From Adiantum capillus-veneris (taxonomy: Eukaryota; Streptophyta; Polypodiopsida; Polypodiales; Pteridaceae): a DNA stretch of 64,000 nucleotides. This document shows, piece after piece, positions 59,984 to 64,000 of the stretch (position 1 is the stretch's first letter; each line of letters begins with the position of its first letter). The position numbers and the translations under genes were made by a program. The stretch is from the NCBI GenBank assembly GCA_014529385.2, contig CM043963.1, positions 73,205,912 to 73,269,911 of the forward strand, read 5' to 3'. The notes beneath the pieces are model-generated. The model did no database searches. It was given only the letters and a program-made list of their open reading frames with translations, and had not been told where the DNA came from.

Positions 59984-62217
59984 CCACTAATCCAGTTAGG
60001 CATTTCCTCGCCCTCTAATGTCGCAAGTTTGATGGCACCGCTAGATGATATGTCATGAATCACGTAAGGTCCATTCCCTCGCTTTTTGAGTTTTCGGGAA
60101 TGTTGTTTTAGGGTATACATTAAAACATAATCCCCAGTATCAAATTCCTTGCTGATTACGTGTTGATCAAAGAATGACTTCATGTTTCGTTTTTGCGCGT
60201 AGATCGACGCAATTGCTCTCAATCTAGTTTCATCCAATTTTTCTAGGACACCTACCTGATTGGATAATTCATGGCCCGTCCATTCTAATTGTTTAGCGAC
60301 TCGAAGTGTGGGAATAAGGAATTCAAGTGGCAAAATCGCTTGCATTCCATAAACCATGTTGAATGGAGTCGTTCCGATGGATGTTTTGTAAGCTACTCGA
60401 TACGCCCATAAAGCTGAATGCAGCTTTTGATCCCAATCAGCTCTCGATTCGCCGACAATTTTGGTAAGAATTGTCACCAAAATTTTATTCGTACTTTCTG
60501 CTTGGCCGTTCGCTTGTGGGTGATAGGGGGCGGACTTCCTGTGAATTACCATGAATTTGTCCAATGGGAATTCAATCACTTCATTGATGAAGTGAGTGCC
60601 TCTATCGCTCACGAGCTCAATTGGTAAGCCATATCTGGTGAAAATGTTCTCGTATAAAAACTGTGCTGTTGTTTTTGCATCATTTCTGGCTATTGCTTTA
60701 GCTTCCACCCATTTTGTTAGATAATTTGTTGCCACTATAATGTATTGAGCGTGCGTTTCATACCCCGGAGGCGTTATCGGTCCTACAAAATCTATTCCCC
60801 ATTTCGCAAACGCTCTTGCCCCCATCATTGGCCTTAAGGGCATATCGTCTCGCGCTCTCGGAATTTTTGTTTTCTGGCACTCATCACATCGTTTCACAAA
60901 CTCTTCAGCATCCATGAATAGTGAAGGCCACCATATGCCCGCAATAAGAATTGCTTTGGCAGTTTTGTCAGCTGAGAAATGTCCACCAGCTTGTCCGTTG
61001 TGTGCTTGCTCTAAGATAGGAATGTATTCCTCTTCAGTCGCGCACATTCTCAATTGATGGTCCTTTCTCCTCTTGTAAAGAGCGTCCTCAATCAGTACAT
61101 AGTTTTCTGCCTCTTTCATGATTGTTTTGATTCGTGATCTACTCATCCCCTCAGGCAGGATCCTGGTGGTGAGGTAATCAACGATGTAGTTACTCCATCG
61201 GGGTGCTACAGACAATCTGAATAGAGTCGCGTGTTCTATTGGCTTTTGAAGCGTGCATTTGACACAAGATTTGACATTCATATGAACACTATGTTGCATT
61301 TTTGGCCAATACACACCCGCTCTCATCAATCTCTGGTACATCTGTGCATGCCCATTGTGAATTCCCGTTGTTTGTATATAAGCCTGGTTTAGGTACAATT
61401 CTCGTTCGTCAGATTCAACACAAAGCCTAAGGATTTGATCCGTTCCCTGTTTATATAACCGGCCCGTTAACATTACCAATGATCTGGATGCTGCAATGGT
61501 AGATGGTTGTCTTGTCATATTCAAAGACCCGATAGTCAGCAAAGGAATTAAGTCCTCACTCCATCTTGGAACCATTTCTATGTTGAAAAGATACGCATCT
61601 GGCAGATCATCGTGAACTCCTACAGGGTTTTCTCCATGCATCATTCTAGATAAATGGTCCGCTCTTTGGTGTGTAGTACCTTTCTTGACCACTACTGTGA
61701 AATCAAACTCAAGCAGTATGATGAACCATCGAACAATCCTTCCCGTACTAAAAGGTTTGTTTACTAAGTACAGCAGTGCTTGGTGATCAACGAAGAATAC
61801 AAATTTATTGGAAAGTAAGTAGTGTCTAAACTTTTTCACCGCATAGACCATACCTAATCCCTCCCTCTCGGTTGTCGTGTAATTCCTCTCTGTGTTGTTC
61901 AATTGTCTACTGGAGTAACTTATTGGAAAATCCATGTTGTTCTCTCCAGGTTGTGCAAGTATGCATCCTATTGCATACGCTGATGCATCCACGTGAATGT
62001 GAAAGATCTTTTCCCAATCCGGAGCTTTCAATATTGGAGCGAAAATTAATCTCTGCTTCAACGTTTGAAAAGCTTCTTCGCACTCTTCTGTCCACTCAAA
62101 TTTAGTTATCAGCGCGTAAAGTGGTTTTGCAATTATAGCGTATGAGTAGATAAATCTGCGATAATACCCACAATGACCCATAAATGCCTGTACCTCTTTC
62201 ACCCTTGCTGGTCGTGG
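59692..62217 (-). pseudogene. G2 RNase H and integrase
   Basis: Same frame as the RT, after a TAA at 62218-62220. Counting from the Met at 62202: RNase H with D72 (FHIHVDASAYAIGC), E113 and D139 (FFVDHQALL). First H2C2 module H282/H285...C313/C316 and second H401/H408...C439/C442, so the zinc module is duplicated. Integrase core with D471 (GIDFVGPI), D533 (VSDRGTHF) and E569 (HPQANGQAES). C-terminal block KEFDTGDYVLMYTLKQHSRK, then a Lys/Ala/Gln-rich tail to 836. All catalytic residues are present. Only the upstream nonsense codon separates it from RT, so it may have been active recently. Confidence 0.95.
59848..59854 (-). promoter_or_regulatory. Candidate -1 ribosomal frameshift site T TTA AAA
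   Basis: On the minus strand the integrase codons ATT TTA AAA (residues I783 L784 K785) form the heptamer TTTAAAA in the exact phase required for simultaneous slippage. The next codon after a -1 slip (AAG at 59848) is in the protease-like frame, which is open from there. A downstream stimulatory RNA structure was not established. Confidence 0.55.
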
Positions 62218-62943
62218 TTAATCAACAATGACGCTGATCTTCTCCATGTCTGTCGAAATCCCATTTTTGGACACTATATGTCCCAGTATTTTGCCCTGTC
62301 TTACCATGAAGACACATTTTTCTGGATTCAAGCAAATCCGATACAGTCTGCATTTTTCGAACACCTTCATCAAGTGCTCTATGTGCTCTAGTCTTACAAG
62401 GGAGTGAACGCACAAGTCATCCATGTAAATTTCTAAGAATTTTCTTAGATATTCTTTAAAAGCATGACCCATTAACCTTTGAAATATACCTGGTGCATTT
62501 GTTAGGCCAAAAGCCATTACTTGGAATGCAAAAATACCCCATTCAATTGCGAAAGCTGTTTTGTGCTGATCCTCTGGCTTTATTGCAAGTTGGTTGTAAC
62601 CCGAAAAGCCATCTAAGAAGCTATAAGCCTCTTTGCCTGCTACTCTTTTTATTACATGATCAGTAATGGGTAGGGGATAGTTGTCTCGAATTGTAGCAGC
62701 GTTTACTTTCTTGAGATTGACACACACTCTCAACTTTCCGTTTTTCTTCGGAACCACCACAATTGGTGAAACCCAATCGGTGTGCTCAATTTCGTAAATA
62801 AACTCTGCCTCCTTAAGTTTATCTATCTCCTCCTTGATTTTTTTAGCAAATGTTTCATTGTAAGTATAGGGACGTTGTCTGCTGGGTTTCGCGTCATTCT
62901 TAAGGGGTATCGTGTGTTGACAGATACTAGGATCCACCGGGCC
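62218..62943 (-). pseudogene. G2 reverse transcriptase
   Basis: An open frame from VDPSICQHTIPLKNDAKPSR through DWVSPIVVVPKKNGKLRVCV, DNYPLPITDHVI, AYSFLDGFSGYNQLAIKPED, FGLTNAPGIFQRLM and the catalytic EIYMDDLCVHS to GKILGHIVSKNGIST. The frame-0 start is set by a frameshift: the preceding pre-RT frame (YKDLK) ends in a different phase near 62940, where one extra base is present relative to G1. TAA at 62218-62220 sits where G1 reads a sense codon before PRP. Core motifs are intact. Confidence 0.95.
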
Positions 62944-64000
62944 TTAAGATCTTTGTACGACCACACAAACACATCTCTATATTGTTTAAGAGTAGCTACC
63001 AAAAGCTTTTCCTCCTCATCAGTAAGATCCGTGGTAATATATGCAAGTTTTGGATCTTCTCCTGGCTCCGCTAGATCAATTCGTTTGGCTTTTTCAGGAC
63101 CGTCATATGATGTACCCGATTCTTTTAATTCCTTTATAGGTTGTTGCACTATGATTTTCCTATCTTGTATGGTATATTTCTTATAATGGGACGGTGCATC
63201 TATCTTGTCAGAACCCGTATCATCATTTGTTTCAAAGTCGGTCGTCCATATGTCTCTAAGGGTTCGCTTGAGCTTGTTGTACTCTGATTTCCTCTCTGTT
63301 TTGGTCATTTCGGACCCCGTTTTCCTCTCCTTTTGCGACTTAGTCATCCGCTTCTCGTGTCTGTTCTTCTTGTTGTTTTCCCATGGTTTAGTTTTGGTAA
63401 ACCGGTCAGTGACCATGTCTTTGACACAATCCTCAGCTTTGACAAGTTTTAGATATCCCGTTCTGTCATTGACAAGAGGCATAGGATTATGCTTATTCGC
63501 CCTTGATTTTCTGGCTCTCTTGGATTTATACCGCTCCTGTCGACTAGGTTTTTGGTTATGAAACTCGTAAAACCTGTCCCGTCTCATTCTGTATTTTCCG
63601 TTTGTCTCTGATGCGCTTGATCTTTCATCATCAGCCTCTATCAGTTGGTTTTCGTCGTCCAATGATGGAAAGTCACAGCATAGTGAATCCGTGAATTCCT
63701 CTTCTGTTTTATTCCTATCGTTCACTACAGATACCTCATCAGTTATTCATTTACAACCAGTCTCACGTGGAGGTTTTTCCTGTTCCTTGTTCTCTGATCC
63801 CGACTCAAGGACAACGTTAGCCATTTGCAACGTTACTAGGTCGTATCCTTCTTCGTCACAAAATTTCGTAGGTGTGCATTCGTTAACACATACGTCTAAG
63901 GTTGACAATATTTGAGTCCACCTGAATGGCTCAAATAGATGTTCCGGTAAAGGTTCTGGGAAATAAGCCTCGTCTTCGGCGGATCTTTCCAAAACGCATT
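62823..64000 (-). pseudogene. G2 protease-RT linker and pre-RT region (5' part outside window)
   Basis: Same frame on both sides of a TGA at 63747-63749. Blocks: AYFPEPLPEHLFEPFRWTQI (related to G1 at 23400), a Lys/Arg-rich stretch (KSQKERKTGSEMTKTERKSE), YKKYTIQDRKIIVQQPIKEL (related to G1 at 22680), then YRDVFVWSYKDLK just before RT. After 62940 the frame diverges into nonsense (ARWILVSVN...). It probably joins gag-protease to RT within one polyprotein. No enzyme motif. Confidence 0.85.

Larger units (their letters stand above)
58742..64000 (-). mobile_element. G2, Ty3/gypsy element, 3' part (continues beyond the window)
   Basis: Minus-strand order: protease-RT linker, RT, RNase H, integrase with duplicated zinc module, protease-like ORF in the -1 frame, then a polypurine tract. 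It belongs to the same family as G1, but pol is far better preserved. Lesions seen: TGA at 63747, a frameshift near 62940, and TAA at 62218. The gag, upstream protease and 5' LTR should lie past 64000. Confidence 0.9.

Noticed and set aside
62930-62946. A second programmed -1 frameshift between pre-RT and RT in G2
   Set aside because: The phase change is -1, but no slippery heptamer is present. Relative G1 reads through in one frame (YKDLKGVDP), so a one-base insertion is more likely.

Overview
The window is repeat-dense DNA from a large plant nuclear genome. The evidence is Ty1/copia and Ty3/gypsy LTR retrotransposons of plant type, tRNA-iMet primer-binding sites, a gag-only TR-GAG-type element, long CT/GA microsatellites and no convincing host gene. 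The style of the gypsy pol and the presence of a second, fungal-like gypsy RT lineage make a seed-free vascular plant such as a fern a reasonable but weak guess. No rRNA, tRNA or CRISPR was recognised.

Layout. 1-10.5 kb is a graveyard: a hairpin-forming minisatellite (1-445), a copia pol fragment (1111-2268), a gypsy integrase tail (2655-3023), a (CT)49(CA)29 microsatellite, a 19-bp minisatellite, and the 3' end plus LTR of a gypsy family here called G3 (6480-7480). 10.5-31.6 kb is one gypsy element on the minus strand (G1). Its 918-bp LTR and primer site lie at 30706-31642. It is split by element X (11829-21787, direct repeat CTATA), which itself contains a gag-only element (about 16849-21314), and by a 1.3-kb DNA transposon with CACTA...TAGTG ends (25816-27144) in the gag region. 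G1 had itself inserted into a G3-type LTR. 33.6-38.8 kb is a very young full-length copia element (COPIA1; 228-bp LTRs with one mismatch, target repeat ATTAT). It sits in a field of degenerate CATGGTC...GACCATG hairpin motifs. 41.1-50.9 kb is a decayed G3 element whose 5' LTR was hit by a second copia element (COPIA2, 45160-50384, target repeat TCAAG). 53.2-56.5 kb holds a tandem duplication, a fungal-type gypsy RT relic and a 733-codon accessory ORF. 58.7-64.0 kb is the 3' part of a better preserved gypsy element on the minus strand (G2).

The most unusual signal is in G2. Downstream of integrase, in the -1 frame, is an ORF with a complete retropepsin signature (DTGA ... LGVPW). The overlap contains a correctly phased T TTA AAA heptamer, as used for programmed -1 frameshifting. 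The family should also have its usual protease upstream of RT, as relative G1 does, so it may encode two proteases. G1 and G2 also share a tandemly duplicated zinc-binding (H2C2) module in integrase. Two long non-coding stretches next to gypsy-like ORFs carry spaced perfect palindromes (TAAATAATCATGATTATTTA and CGATCGCGATCG). Across unrelated elements the reading frames are broken mostly by in-frame TAG codons, as expected from deamination at methylated CHG sites.
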